64,000 nucleotides of DNA from Glycomyces terrestris (GTDB lineage: Bacteria; Actinomycetota; Actinomycetes; Mycobacteriales; Micromonosporaceae). Location: NCBI RefSeq assembly GCF_003933745.1, contig NZ_RSEB01000003.1:620001-684000 (forward strand). Reading direction: 5' to 3'. Within the stretch, counting starts at the first letter, position 1, and every line of letters starts with the position of its first letter. The notes under the pieces are model-generated. The model worked only from the letters and a program-made list of their open reading frames with translations, was not told the origin of the DNA and did not search any database. Shown here piece by piece: positions 50,896 through 58,214 of the stretch. The position numbers and the translations under genes were made by a program.

Positions 50896-51297
50896 GTGGA
50901 CGCTGTGGCCGACGCCATCGCGGCGATCGACAACGACGAGGTGCCGGACAAGGACACCTTGAAGGCGGCGGTGCGGGAGCTGCTGCGCGCCCTGGCCGCC
51001 AAAGCCCCTGGTCACTCGGTGGAGGTGCGGGTGCCGCCGTACGGGGCGGTCCAGTGCGTCGAGGGCCCGCGCCACCGGCGGGGCACGCCGCCCAACGTCA
51101 TCGAATGTCAACCGCTCGTGTTCGTCGAACTCGCGGCCGGCCGCACCGCCTTCGCCGACGCCGTGGCCACGGGCCGCGTCTCCGCCTCCGGCCAGCGCGC
51201 CGACCTCACCGCGGTCCTTCCCCTGACCGGCCCCCACGGCGAGCCCCTCGGCGACGAAGCCGGCGCAGAAGAAGCAGCAGAAGAAGAAGAGGTATAG
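50896..51297 (+). CDS. sterol-carrier-family protein (bacterial SCP ortholog)
   Basis: 133 residues. It begins with a helical VADAIAAIDNDEVPDKDTLKAAVRELLRALA, then the beta-rich SCP core (HSVEVRVPPYGAVQCVEGPRHRRGTPPNVIECQPLVFVELAAGRTAF), ending in an acidic tail. This small family is habitually found among actinobacterial purine genes; its role is unknown, though the fold binds lipids. GGGAGG precedes the GTG and TAACGT lies 17 nt upstream. The 85-bp tandem array starts 3 nt after the stop. Confidence 0.85.
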   Translation: MDAVADAIAAIDNDEVPDKDTLKAAVRELLRALAAKAPGHSVEVRVPPYGAVQCVEGPRHRRGTPPNVIECQPLVFVELAAGRTAFADAVATGRVSASGQRADLTAVLPLTGPHGEPLGDEAGAEEAAEEEEV

Positions 51298-51300
51298 CGG

Positions 51301-51555
51301 CTTCAGCTCCGCTTCAGGAACCCCCGGCTAGCGTTGCAACCGGGGGCCCTTTCCCAGCCGGGACCTGCGCCTTTCGCGTGCGCCGCTTCAGCTCCCCTTC
51401 AGGTACATCCCGCTACCGTGGAAACCGGGGGCCCTTCCCCGGCCGATACCCGGGCCTTTCGCGTGCGCCGCTTCAGCTCCCCTTCAGGTACGCCCCGCTA
51501 CCGTGGAAACCGGGGGCCCTTTCCCAGGCGATGCCTGGCCCGTTCGCATGCGCCG
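51301..51555 (+). repeat. three tandem 85-bp promoter-like units
   Basis: Exactly three units (51301-51385, 51386-51470, 51471-51555). Each starts CTTCAG-N5-CTTCAG (11-bp period), then after 11 nt a TANNNT hexamer (TAGCGT at 51329, TACCGT at 51414 and 51499), then a GGGGGCCC block and a small hairpin whose arms differ between units (AGGC/GCCT in unit 3, CCCGG/CCGGG in unit 2). The spacing suits a response-regulator-activated promoter pointing to higher coordinates. Confidence 0.7.
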
Positions 51556-51560
51556 CAACA

Positions 51561-51593
51561 CGACCGCCCCGGCGCGCAGCGCCGGGGCGGTCG
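51561..51593. terminator. strong bidirectional hairpin between the 85-bp array and purL
   Basis: Perfect 15-bp stem (CGACCGCCCCGGCGC and its complement) with a GCA loop. It lies 18 nt past the purL stop and 5 nt past the array, so it can end transcripts from both sides. Confidence 0.8.
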
Positions 51594-51611
51594 TGGTCGT
51601 GCGGTGTGTCG

Positions 51612-53885
51612 TTACTCGCCGAGGCGGGCGCCGATGCGGCCCTTGAAGGCGGCGTCGATCTCGTCCCGGGTGATGTCGAAGTGGTCGCGGAGGTGGAGGC
51701 CGTCGGTGTTCGCGTCGGCCACGCCCAGCGGCGTGATCGGCAGGCCGCGGGACTCGCAGGCGGTGCGCACCGCGAGTTCCTGGCCGCGCGGGATCACCAC
51801 GAGCACCCGCCCGGACGACTCCGAGAACAGGTACGTGAACGGGTCGGCGCCCTCCGGCAGGAGGATCTGCGCGCCCATGCCCGAGAAGCTGATCGCCTCG
51901 ACCAGCGCCTGGGCGAGCCCGCCCTGCGAGAGGTCGTGCGCGGCGGCCAGCTGCTCGGTCTCGGCGAGGCGCGAGAGCAGGTCGGCGAGCTTCATCTCGT
52001 GGTCGAGGTCGACCTTCGGCGGCACGCCGCCGAGGTGGCCGTGCTTGACCGAGGCCCACTCCGAGCCCGAGAGCTCCTCGTGCGTGGTGCCGAGGAGGGC
52101 GATCGTGTCGCCGGTGCGGCCCAGGCCGAGCGGGATGCGGCGGGCCACGTCGTCGATGACGCCGAGCACGCCGATGACGGGCGTCGGGTGGATCGCTTCG
52201 CGGCCGGTCTGGTTGTAGAACGAGACGTTGCCGCCGGTGACGGGGATGCCGAGCTTCTGGCAGCCGTCCGCGATCCCGGTGACGGCCCGTTCGAACTGCC
52301 ACATCACGTGCGGGTCCTCGGGGGACCCGAAGTTCAGGCAGTCGGAGACGGCGATCGGGGTGGCGCCGGTGACGGCGACGTTCCGGTACGCCTCGGCGAG
52401 GGCGAGCTGCGCCCCGAGGTACGGGTCGAGCCGCGCGAAGCGGCCGTTGCCGTCGAGGGAGATCGCGATGCCGACGCCGGTGCGCTCGTCGAGCCGGACG
52501 ACGCCCGCGTCGTGCGGGGTGCCGAGGACGGTGTTGCCGAACACCGAGGAGTCGTACTGCTCGGTGATCCACGACTTGTCGCACAGGTTCGGGCTGGCGG
52601 CCATGTCGAGGACGGTCTGGCGGATCTCCTCGGCGGTGGTCGGGCGCGGGAGGGTCTCGGCGCGGTCGACCGCGATGAGGCCCAGGTCGTTCGGTTCGGC
52701 GATGGGCCGGTTGTAGACCGGGCCCTCGTCGGCGAGCGACTTCGGCGGGACGTCGACCACGGTCTGGCCGTGGAAGTCCACGACGAGGCGGCCGGAGTCG
52801 GTGACGGTGCCGATCGCGGTGGCGAGCAGGCCCCAGCGGTGGGCGCGGGCGAGGACTTCCTCGGCCTTCGCCGGGTCGACGATGAGGAGCATGCGCTCCT
52901 GCGACTCGGAGGCGAGGATGTCGTGCGGCTCCATGCCCTTGGCGCGCAGGGGGACCAGTTCGAGGTCGACGTGCATGCCGCCGTCGCCGGCGGCCGCGGT
53001 CTCGCTCAGGGCGCAGGTGAGGCCCGCGCCGCCGAGGTCCTGGACGCCGACGACGAGGCCGGCGTCGAACAGTTCGAGGCACACCTCGATGAGGAGCTTC
53101 TCGGTGAACGGGTCGCCGACCTGGACGGACGGGCGGGCGTCGTCCTCGCCGGACTCCGAGAAGGTCGCGGAGGCGAGGACGGACACGCCGCCGATGCCGT
53201 CGCGGCCGGTCTTGGCGCCGAGGAGGATCACGATGTTGCCGGTGCCGGAGGCCTGCATCGACTGGAGGCGCGAGCGGGGCAGGACGCCGACGCTGAGCGC
53301 GTTGACGAGCGGGTTGCCCTGGTAGCACGGGTCGAAGTAGGTCTCGCCGCCGATGTTCGGCAGGCCCACGCAGTTGCCGTAGTGGCCGATGCCGTCGACG
53401 ACGCCCGGGAGGACCCGGGCGGTGTCGGGGTGGTCGATGGCGCCGAAGCGGAGCGAGTCCATGACGGCGATCGGGCGGGCGCCCATCGCGATGATGTCGC
53501 GGATGATGCCGCCGACGCCGGTGGCCGCGCCCTGCTTGGGCTCGACGTACGACGGGTGGTTGTGCGACTCGACCTTGAACGTGACGGCGATGTTGTCGTC
53601 GATGGCGACGACGCCGGCGTTCTCGCCGATCCCGGCCAGCAGGCGCGGGGTGCGCGGGTTCTTCTCGTTGAACTGGCGCAGGTGCACCCTGCTCGACTTG
53701 TACGAGCAGTGCTCGGACCACATGATCGAGTACATGGCGAGCTCGGACTGGGTGGGGCGGCGGCCGAGGATCTCGCGGATCCGCTGGTACTCGTCCTCTT
53801 TCAGGCCAAGCTCGGCCCAGGGCTGCTTCTCGTCGGGGGTCGCCTCGGCGACGCCGACGGTGTCCACGGCGACGTATTGGCTCAT
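51612..53885 (-). CDS. purL: phosphoribosylformylglycinamidine synthase, large subunit
   Basis: 757 residues, the small (non-fused) PurL type that needs PurQ and PurS. Motifs are [72 protein letters not shown] and [15 protein letters not shown]. It converts FGAR to FGAM with ATP and ammonia passed from PurQ. The ATG overlaps the purQ stop (ATGA). It belongs to the purS-purQ-purL operon. Confidence 0.97.
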   Translation of the reverse strand: MSQYVAVDTVGVAEATPDEKQPWAELGLKEDEYQRIREILGRRPTQSELAMYSIMWSEHCSYKSSRVHLRQFNEKNPRTPRLLAGIGENAGVVAIDDNIAVTFKVESHNHPSYVEPKQGAATGVGGIIRDIIAMGARPIAVMDSLRFGAIDHPDTARVLPGVVDGIGHYGNCVGLPNIGGETYFDPCYQGNPLVNALSVGVLPRSRLQSMQASGTGNIVILLGAKTGRDGIGGVSVLASATFSESGEDDARPSVQVGDPFTEKLLIEVCLELFDAGLVVGVQDLGGAGLTCALSETAAAGDGGMHVDLELVPLRAKGMEPHDILASESQERMLLIVDPAKAEEVLARAHRWGLLATAIGTVTDSGRLVVDFHGQTVVDVPPKSLADEGPVYNRPIAEPNDLGLIAVDRAETLPRPTTAEEIRQTVLDMAASPNLCDKSWITEQYDSSVFGNTVLGTPHDAGVVRLDERTGVGIAISLDGNGRFARLDPYLGAQLALAEAYRNVAVTGATPIAVSDCLNFGSPEDPHVMWQFERAVTGIADGCQKLGIPVTGGNVSFYNQTGREAIHPTPVIGVLGVIDDVARRIPLGLGRTGDTIALLGTTHEELSGSEWASVKHGHLGGVPPKVDLDHEMKLADLLSRLAETEQLAAAHDLSQGGLAQALVEAISFSGMGAQILLPEGADPFTYLFSESSGRVLVVIPRGQELAVRTACESRGLPITPLGVADANTDGLHLRDHFDITRDEIDAAFKGRIGARLGE

Positions 53886-54565
53886 CGTCTCGCTCCCTCG
53901 CTGAGGTGGGCCAGGACCGAGGCGACGATCCCGAGGCCGTCGGTGGACGGCCCGGTGAGCGCCTCGACGGCGTGCTCGGGGTGGGGCATGAGGCCGACGA
54001 CGTTGCCGGCCTCGTTCGCGACCCCGGCGATGTCGCGCATCGAGCCGTTCGGGTTGTCGAGGTACCGGAAGACGACCCGGCCGCTCGCTTCGAGCTGGTC
54101 GAGGGTCGCCTCGTCGGCGACGTACCGGCCCTCGCCGTGCTTGGCGGGGAAGACGACCTCGGCCTCGGGCGCGAACGCGGAGGTCCACGCGGTGCGGGCG
54201 GTCTCCACGCGCAGGCGCGCGGGGCGGTTGCGGTAGCGCAGGTGCGCGTTGCGCACGAGGGCGCCGGGCAGCAGGTGCGACTCGCACAGGACCTGGAAGC
54301 CGTTGCAGACGCCGAGGACGGGCATCCCCTGGGCGGCGGCGGCCTTCACGGTGTCCATCACCTGGCTGAAGCGGGCGATGGCGCCGCAGCGCAGCGCGTC
54401 GCCGTAGGAGAACCCGCCGGGCAGCCAGACGCCGTCCACGCTGTGGATCTGGGTGTCGTCGTGCCACAGCGCCACCGGCTCGGCGCCGCCCAGGTACACC
54501 GCGCGGGCGGCGTCCCGGTCGTCGAGCGAGCCGGGGAACGTGACGATCCCGATGCGCGCGCTCAT
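53882..54565 (-). CDS. purQ: phosphoribosylformylglycinamidine synthase, glutaminase subunit
   Basis: 227 residues, class I glutamine amidotransferase. The nucleophile is in [13 protein letters not shown] and the catalytic His/Glu in GLMPHPEHA. It starts [15 protein letters not shown] as usual for PurQ. It supplies ammonia to PurL. ATGA overlaps occur with both purS (upstream) and purL (downstream). Confidence 0.97.
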   Translation of the reverse strand: MSARIGIVTFPGSLDDRDAARAVYLGGAEPVALWHDDTQIHSVDGVWLPGGFSYGDALRCGAIARFSQVMDTVKAAAAQGMPVLGVCNGFQVLCESHLLPGALVRNAHLRYRNRPARLRVETARTAWTSAFAPEAEVVFPAKHGEGRYVADEATLDQLEASGRVVFRYLDNPNGSMRDIAGVANEAGNVVGLMPHPEHAVEALTGPSTDGLGIVASVLAHLSEGARR

Positions 54566-54822
54566 GCCGCCTCGACCGGGTCGCGCTCCACGGACACGGT
54601 GAAGCTCTCGATGACGGGGTTGGCCAGGAGCTGGTCGGCGATGACGCGCGACTGCTCCTCGACGTTCTGGGCGTTCTCGTCGAATTCGATCTCGACGCGC
54701 TTGCCGATCCTCACCGACGCCACGTCGGTGACGCCGAGGCGGGGCAGCGCCCCGAGGACGGCCTCGCCCTGGGGGTCGAGGATTTCGGACTTCAGCATCA
54801 CGTCGACCACTACACGGGCCAC
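54562..54822 (-). CDS. purS: phosphoribosylformylglycinamidine synthase subunit PurS
   Basis: 86 residues. It reads [30 protein letters not shown], then [13 protein letters not shown], the complete PurS fold that bridges PurL and PurQ. The GTG chosen has AGGAG 7 nt upstream; a longer version from 54843 would swallow that site. The stop overlaps the purQ start. Confidence 0.94.
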   Translation of the reverse strand: MARVVVDVMLKSEILDPQGEAVLGALPRLGVTDVASVRIGKRVEIEFDENAQNVEEQSRVIADQLLANPVIESFTVSVERDPVEAA

Positions 54823-54879
54823 GGTCGCACTCCTGTCGGTCACATGGACGGGACAACAGGACCAGCATATTCACCGGCG

Positions 54880-54923
54880 GTGACCTGGGCCAGCGCCGCG
54901 TAACGGGGTCGGTGCCAGGTCAC
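54880..54923 (-). terminator. possible hairpin after purB
   Basis: 9-bp inverted repeat GTGACCTGG/CCAGGTCAC with a 26-nt loop, 7 nt past the purB stop. The long loop makes this weak. Confidence 0.35.
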
Positions 54924-54929
54924 AGCCGA

Positions 54930-56348
54930 TCAGAGGATGCCGGCGGGCCGGTAGGCGGCCGCCTCGGGGTGCGCTTTCGCCGCTTCGGCCACCCTTTCGG
55001 CGACACGGTCGACCTGATCGCCTGCGGCGCCGGTGAATTCACCCGTATTCGCGACGAGCGCGTCGAGGCCGGCGCGGTCGAGGGGCAGGCGGGGGTCGGC
55101 GGCGAGGCGGTCGAAGAGGTCGTTGCCGCGCTGGCCCTCCTCGCGCATGGCGCGGGCGACGGCGACGGCGTGCTCCTTGATGGCCTCGTGGGCGTCTTCG
55201 CGGCCGGCGCCCTGCTTGACGGCCTCCATGAGGACCTTTGTGGACGTCAGGAAGGGGAGGTAGCGGTCGAGTTCGGCGCCGATGACGGCCGGGTAGGCCC
55301 CGAAGTTGTCGAGAATCGTGAGGAATGTCTCATAGAGGCCGTCGACGGCGTAGAAGAGGTCGGGGAGGGCGACGCGGCGGACCACCGAGCAGGAGACGTC
55401 GCCTTCGTTCCACTGGTCGCCGGCGAGCTCGCCGAGCATGGAGGCGTAGCCGCGGGCGACGACGGCGAGGCCGTTCACGCGCTCGGAGGAGCGGGTGTTC
55501 ATCTTGTGCGGCATGGCGGAGGAGCCGACCTGGCCGGGCATGAAGCCCTCGGTGGCGAGCTCGGCGCCGGCCATGAGGCGGATGGTGAGCGCGGCCGAGG
55601 AGGGCGCGGCGACGGCTTGGACGAGGGCGGTGCCGACCTCGTAGTCGAGGGAGCGCGGGTAGACCTGGCCGACGGAGTCCATGACGCGCTCGAAGCCGAG
55701 GTGGCCGGCGATGCGGCGCTCGAGTTCGGCGAGCTTGGCGGTGTCGCCGTCGAAGAGGTCGAGCATGTCCTGGGCGGTGCCGACCGGGCCCTTGATGCCG
55801 CGGAGGGGGTAGCGGCGCAGGAGGTCCTCGATGCGGTCGTGGGCGGCGAGGAGCTCCTCGGCCCAGGTCGCGAAACGCTTGCCGAGGGTGGTGGCCTGGG
55901 CGGGGACGTTGTGGCTGCGGCCGGCCATGACGAGGTCGCGGTACTGCTCGGCGCGGGCGGCGAGGCGCACGAGGGCGGCGACGATGCGGTCGCGGACGAG
56001 TTCGAGGGACTGGCGGACCTGCATCTGCTCGACGTTCTCGGTGAGGTCGCGGCTGGTCATGCCCTTGTGGATGTGCTGGTGGCCGGCGAGGTCGGAGAAC
56101 TCCTCGATGCGGGCCTTGACGTCGTGCTTGGTGACGCGCTCGCGCTCGGCGATCGAGGCGAGGTCGACCTGGTCGAGGACGCGCTCGTAGGCGGCGACGA
56201 CGCCGTCGGGGACGGTGACGCCCAGGTCGTGCTGCGCTTGGAGCACGGCGAGCCAGAGCCGCCGCTCGGCCTTGATCTTGCCGACGGGGTCCCAGATGTT
56301 GCGCATAGGGGCGGAGGCATAACGCTCGGCGAGCACATTCGCAGTCAC
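54930..56348 (-). CDS. purB: adenylosuccinate lyase
   Basis: 472 residues. It has the fumarase-superfamily signature GQVGSSAMPHKMNTRSSE and the lyase regions HQHIHKGMTSRDLTEN and AGRSHNVPAQATTLGKRF. The enzyme releases fumarate from SAICAR and from adenylosuccinate, so it acts twice in purine synthesis. The start is a GTG with no clear Shine-Dalgarno. A 32-bp perfect palindrome lies 12 nt upstream and probably controls it. Confidence 0.95.
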   Translation of the reverse strand: MTANVLAERYASAPMRNIWDPVGKIKAERRLWLAVLQAQHDLGVTVPDGVVAAYERVLDQVDLASIAERERVTKHDVKARIEEFSDLAGHQHIHKGMTSRDLTENVEQMQVRQSLELVRDRIVAALVRLAARAEQYRDLVMAGRSHNVPAQATTLGKRFATWAEELLAAHDRIEDLLRRYPLRGIKGPVGTAQDMLDLFDGDTAKLAELERRIAGHLGFERVMDSVGQVYPRSLDYEVGTALVQAVAAPSSAALTIRLMAGAELATEGFMPGQVGSSAMPHKMNTRSSERVNGLAVVARGYASMLGELAGDQWNEGDVSCSVVRRVALPDLFYAVDGLYETFLTILDNFGAYPAVIGAELDRYLPFLTSTKVLMEAVKQGAGREDAHEAIKEHAVAVARAMREEGQRGNDLFDRLAADPRLPLDRAGLDALVANTGEFTGAAGDQVDRVAERVAEAAKAHPEAAAYRPAGIL

Positions 56349-56360
56349 GGGGCAATGATG

Positions 56361-56392
56361 ACACCGTCTGTACAGGCCTGTACAGACGGTGT
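56361..56392. promoter_or_regulatory. 32-bp perfect palindrome upstream of purB
   Basis: Left arm ACACCGTCTGTACAGG, right arm its exact complement, no mismatch. Inside are two CTGTACAG palindromes. It is a candidate operator, or a 14-bp stem with a GGCC loop in the purB leader. Confidence 0.65.
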
Positions 56393-56539
56393 TCCTGGTC
56401 AGGGCCTCGCCCACATCCCGGCCGCGCCGATTTCGCGCACGCGTGCATGCTGCGGCCGGAGCGCGGCGCCCGCAGGGCGCTCGCGCCTGGGCGCCGCGCG
56501 CTTGGCGCTGGCATTCGGCGCGAGCGCCGCGGGCGCGCT

Positions 56540-56685
56540 CCGCCCGGAGGGCGGGTGGATGGGGTAGGAGGTGTTCCATCCCGAACCCCCACCCACCCCG
56601 GGGAAGTATGAGGTGCGATCCTCCCGCGCGGGTCCGACAGGAACATGCCCTCGCGAGGCCCGTGTCCCCCGAAGAGGGGATCGCC
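56540..56685 (+). repeat. dispersed element, copy C
   Basis: The 101-nt core 56540-56640 aligns with copy A (22408-22508) without gaps. 17 differences, 11 of them in the 17-nt middle (56559-56575). The ends, the CCGCCC-GGA-GGGCGG hairpin and the CCATCCCGAACCCCCACCC block are unchanged. It lies in the 421-nt divergent gap between purB and purD. Confidence 0.7.
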
Positions 56686-56757
56686 CGCGAGGGGGACTCG
56701 GGGTTCCAGTAAGCGGAACCACTCGGCGTGGCGGTTAACCAGCACGTATCCGCCCCG

Positions 56758-56763
56758 TAAACT
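56758..56763 (+). promoter_or_regulatory. purD: -10 box (TAAACT) of leaderless purD
   Basis: TANNNT hexamer 6 nt upstream of the GTG at 56770. Confidence 0.65.
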
Positions 56764-56769
56764 GGCCCT

Positions 56770-57990
56770 GTGCGAGTACTCCTGATCGGCTCCGGCGGCC
56801 GCGAGCACGCCCTCGCGGCGGCCCTGGCCGCGGACGAATCCGTCACCAAGCTCATCTGCGCTCCGGGGAACCCCGGCATGGCCGCGCTCGGCGAGTGCGT
56901 GCCGGTGAACCAGACCGACCCCGCCGCGGTGGCCTCCCTGGCCGTGACCTCCGCCGCCGACCTCGTGATCGTGGGCCCGGAGGCCCCGCTCGTGGCCGGC
57001 GTCGCGGACGCGGTCCGGGCGAAGGGCATCCCCGTGTACGGTCCCGGCGGCGAGGCCGCCCGGATCGAGGGGTCGAAGGCGTTCGCGAAGGAGGTCATGG
57101 CCGCCGCGGGCGTGCCGACCGCCGCCGCGCGCGTCTGCCGCACCCGCGAGGAGGCCGAGGCCGCGCTCGACGAGTTCGGCGCGCCCTACGTCGTCAAGGA
57201 CGACGGCCTCGCCGCCGGCAAGGGCGTCGTCGTCACCGAGGACCGCGAGCAGGCGCTCGCGCACGCGCTCGACTGCGAGCGCGTGGTCATCGAGGAGTAC
57301 CTCGACGGGCCCGAGGTCTCCCTGTTCGTGATCGCCGACGGCACCAGCGCGAAGCCGATGCTGCCCGCGCAGGACTTCAAGCGCATCGGCGAGGGCGGGA
57401 CCGGCCCGAACACCGGCGGGATGGGCGCGTACACGCCGCTGCCGTGGGCCCCGGACGACCTGGTCGCCGAGGTCATGGAGCGCGTCGCGAAGCCGACCCT
57501 GGCCGAGCTGGCCGGGCGCGGCATCCCGTTCGTCGGGACCCTGTACTGCGGTCTCGCGCTGACCTCGAAGGGCCTCAAGGTCGTCGAGTTCAACGCGCGC
57601 TTCGGCGACCCGGAGATCCAGGCGGTGCTGGCGCTGCTGGAGACGCCGCTCGGGCAGCTGCTGTACGCGGCCGCGACCGGCAAGCTCGCCGACTTCGGCT
57701 CGCTGTGGTGGCGCGAGGGCGCGGCCGTGTGCGTCGTGGTCGCGAACGAGGGCTACCCGGGCACGCCGGTCACCGGCCGCCCGCTGTACGGCGCCGACGC
57801 CGAGGGCGTCCTCCACGCCGGCACGGCCCTCGACGCCTCCGGCCAGCTGATCGCCACCGGCGGCCGGGTCCTCGGCTGCGTGGGCACCGGCAAGTCCGTC
57901 GCCCAGGCCCGCCAGGAGGCGTACGCGATCACCGAGGGCATCAAGCTCGAAGGCGGCTACTTCCGCCGCGACATCGCCGCGAACATCTAG
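56770..57990 (+). CDS. purD: phosphoribosylamine-glycine ligase (GAR synthetase)
   Basis: 406 residues. It starts VLLIGSGGREHALAAAL, has GPEAPLVAGVADA, the ATP-grasp KDDGLAAGKGVVVT and EEYLDGPEVSLF, and the GD-E metal region VVEFNARFGDPEIQAVLALL. It joins glycine to phosphoribosylamine, step two of purine synthesis. It has a GTG start with a leaderless promoter. A perfect terminator follows. purC, often near, is absent. Confidence 0.97.
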   Translation: MRVLLIGSGGREHALAAALAADESVTKLICAPGNPGMAALGECVPVNQTDPAAVASLAVTSAADLVIVGPEAPLVAGVADAVRAKGIPVYGPGGEAARIEGSKAFAKEVMAAAGVPTAAARVCRTREEAEAALDEFGAPYVVKDDGLAAGKGVVVTEDREQALAHALDCERVVIEEYLDGPEVSLFVIADGTSAKPMLPAQDFKRIGEGGTGPNTGGMGAYTPLPWAPDDLVAEVMERVAKPTLAELAGRGIPFVGTLYCGLALTSKGLKVVEFNARFGDPEIQAVLALLETPLGQLLYAAATGKLADFGSLWWREGAAVCVVVANEGYPGTPVTGRPLYGADAEGVLHAGTALDASGQLIATGGRVLGCVGTGKSVAQARQEAYAITEGIKLEGGYFRRDIAANI

Positions 57991-58001
57991 ACACTGCCGC
58001 G

Positions 58002-58033
58002 AAGGCCGCGACCCCGCTCGGGGTCGCGGCCTT
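58002..58033 (+). terminator. purD terminator
   Basis: Perfect 14-bp stem (AAGGCCGCGACCCC and complement) with a GCTC loop, 11 nt past the stop. Confidence 0.85.
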
Positions 58034-58214
58034 CTGCCGCATCGCCCTCGATGTGAAGAACAGCCCGAGTCGGATAGCCGACAACACCGATTCCCAAGCC
58101 GTACGGGTGATTTCGCGTCCACAACAGGCAGTTAGTCTTTAGCTTCCATCCGGAGTCGACCGCTCACACGCTGTCGGATGGGTTCCGCCCTCCCCTCGCA
58201 CCAGGAAGCTCCTC

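Noticed and set aside
51051-54236. Very long open frames antisense to purL, purF, the LALs and the GT-C genes.
   Set aside because: They are artefacts of high third-position GC; products are Arg/Gly/Ala-rich and lack domains, while the opposite strands carry complete enzymes.
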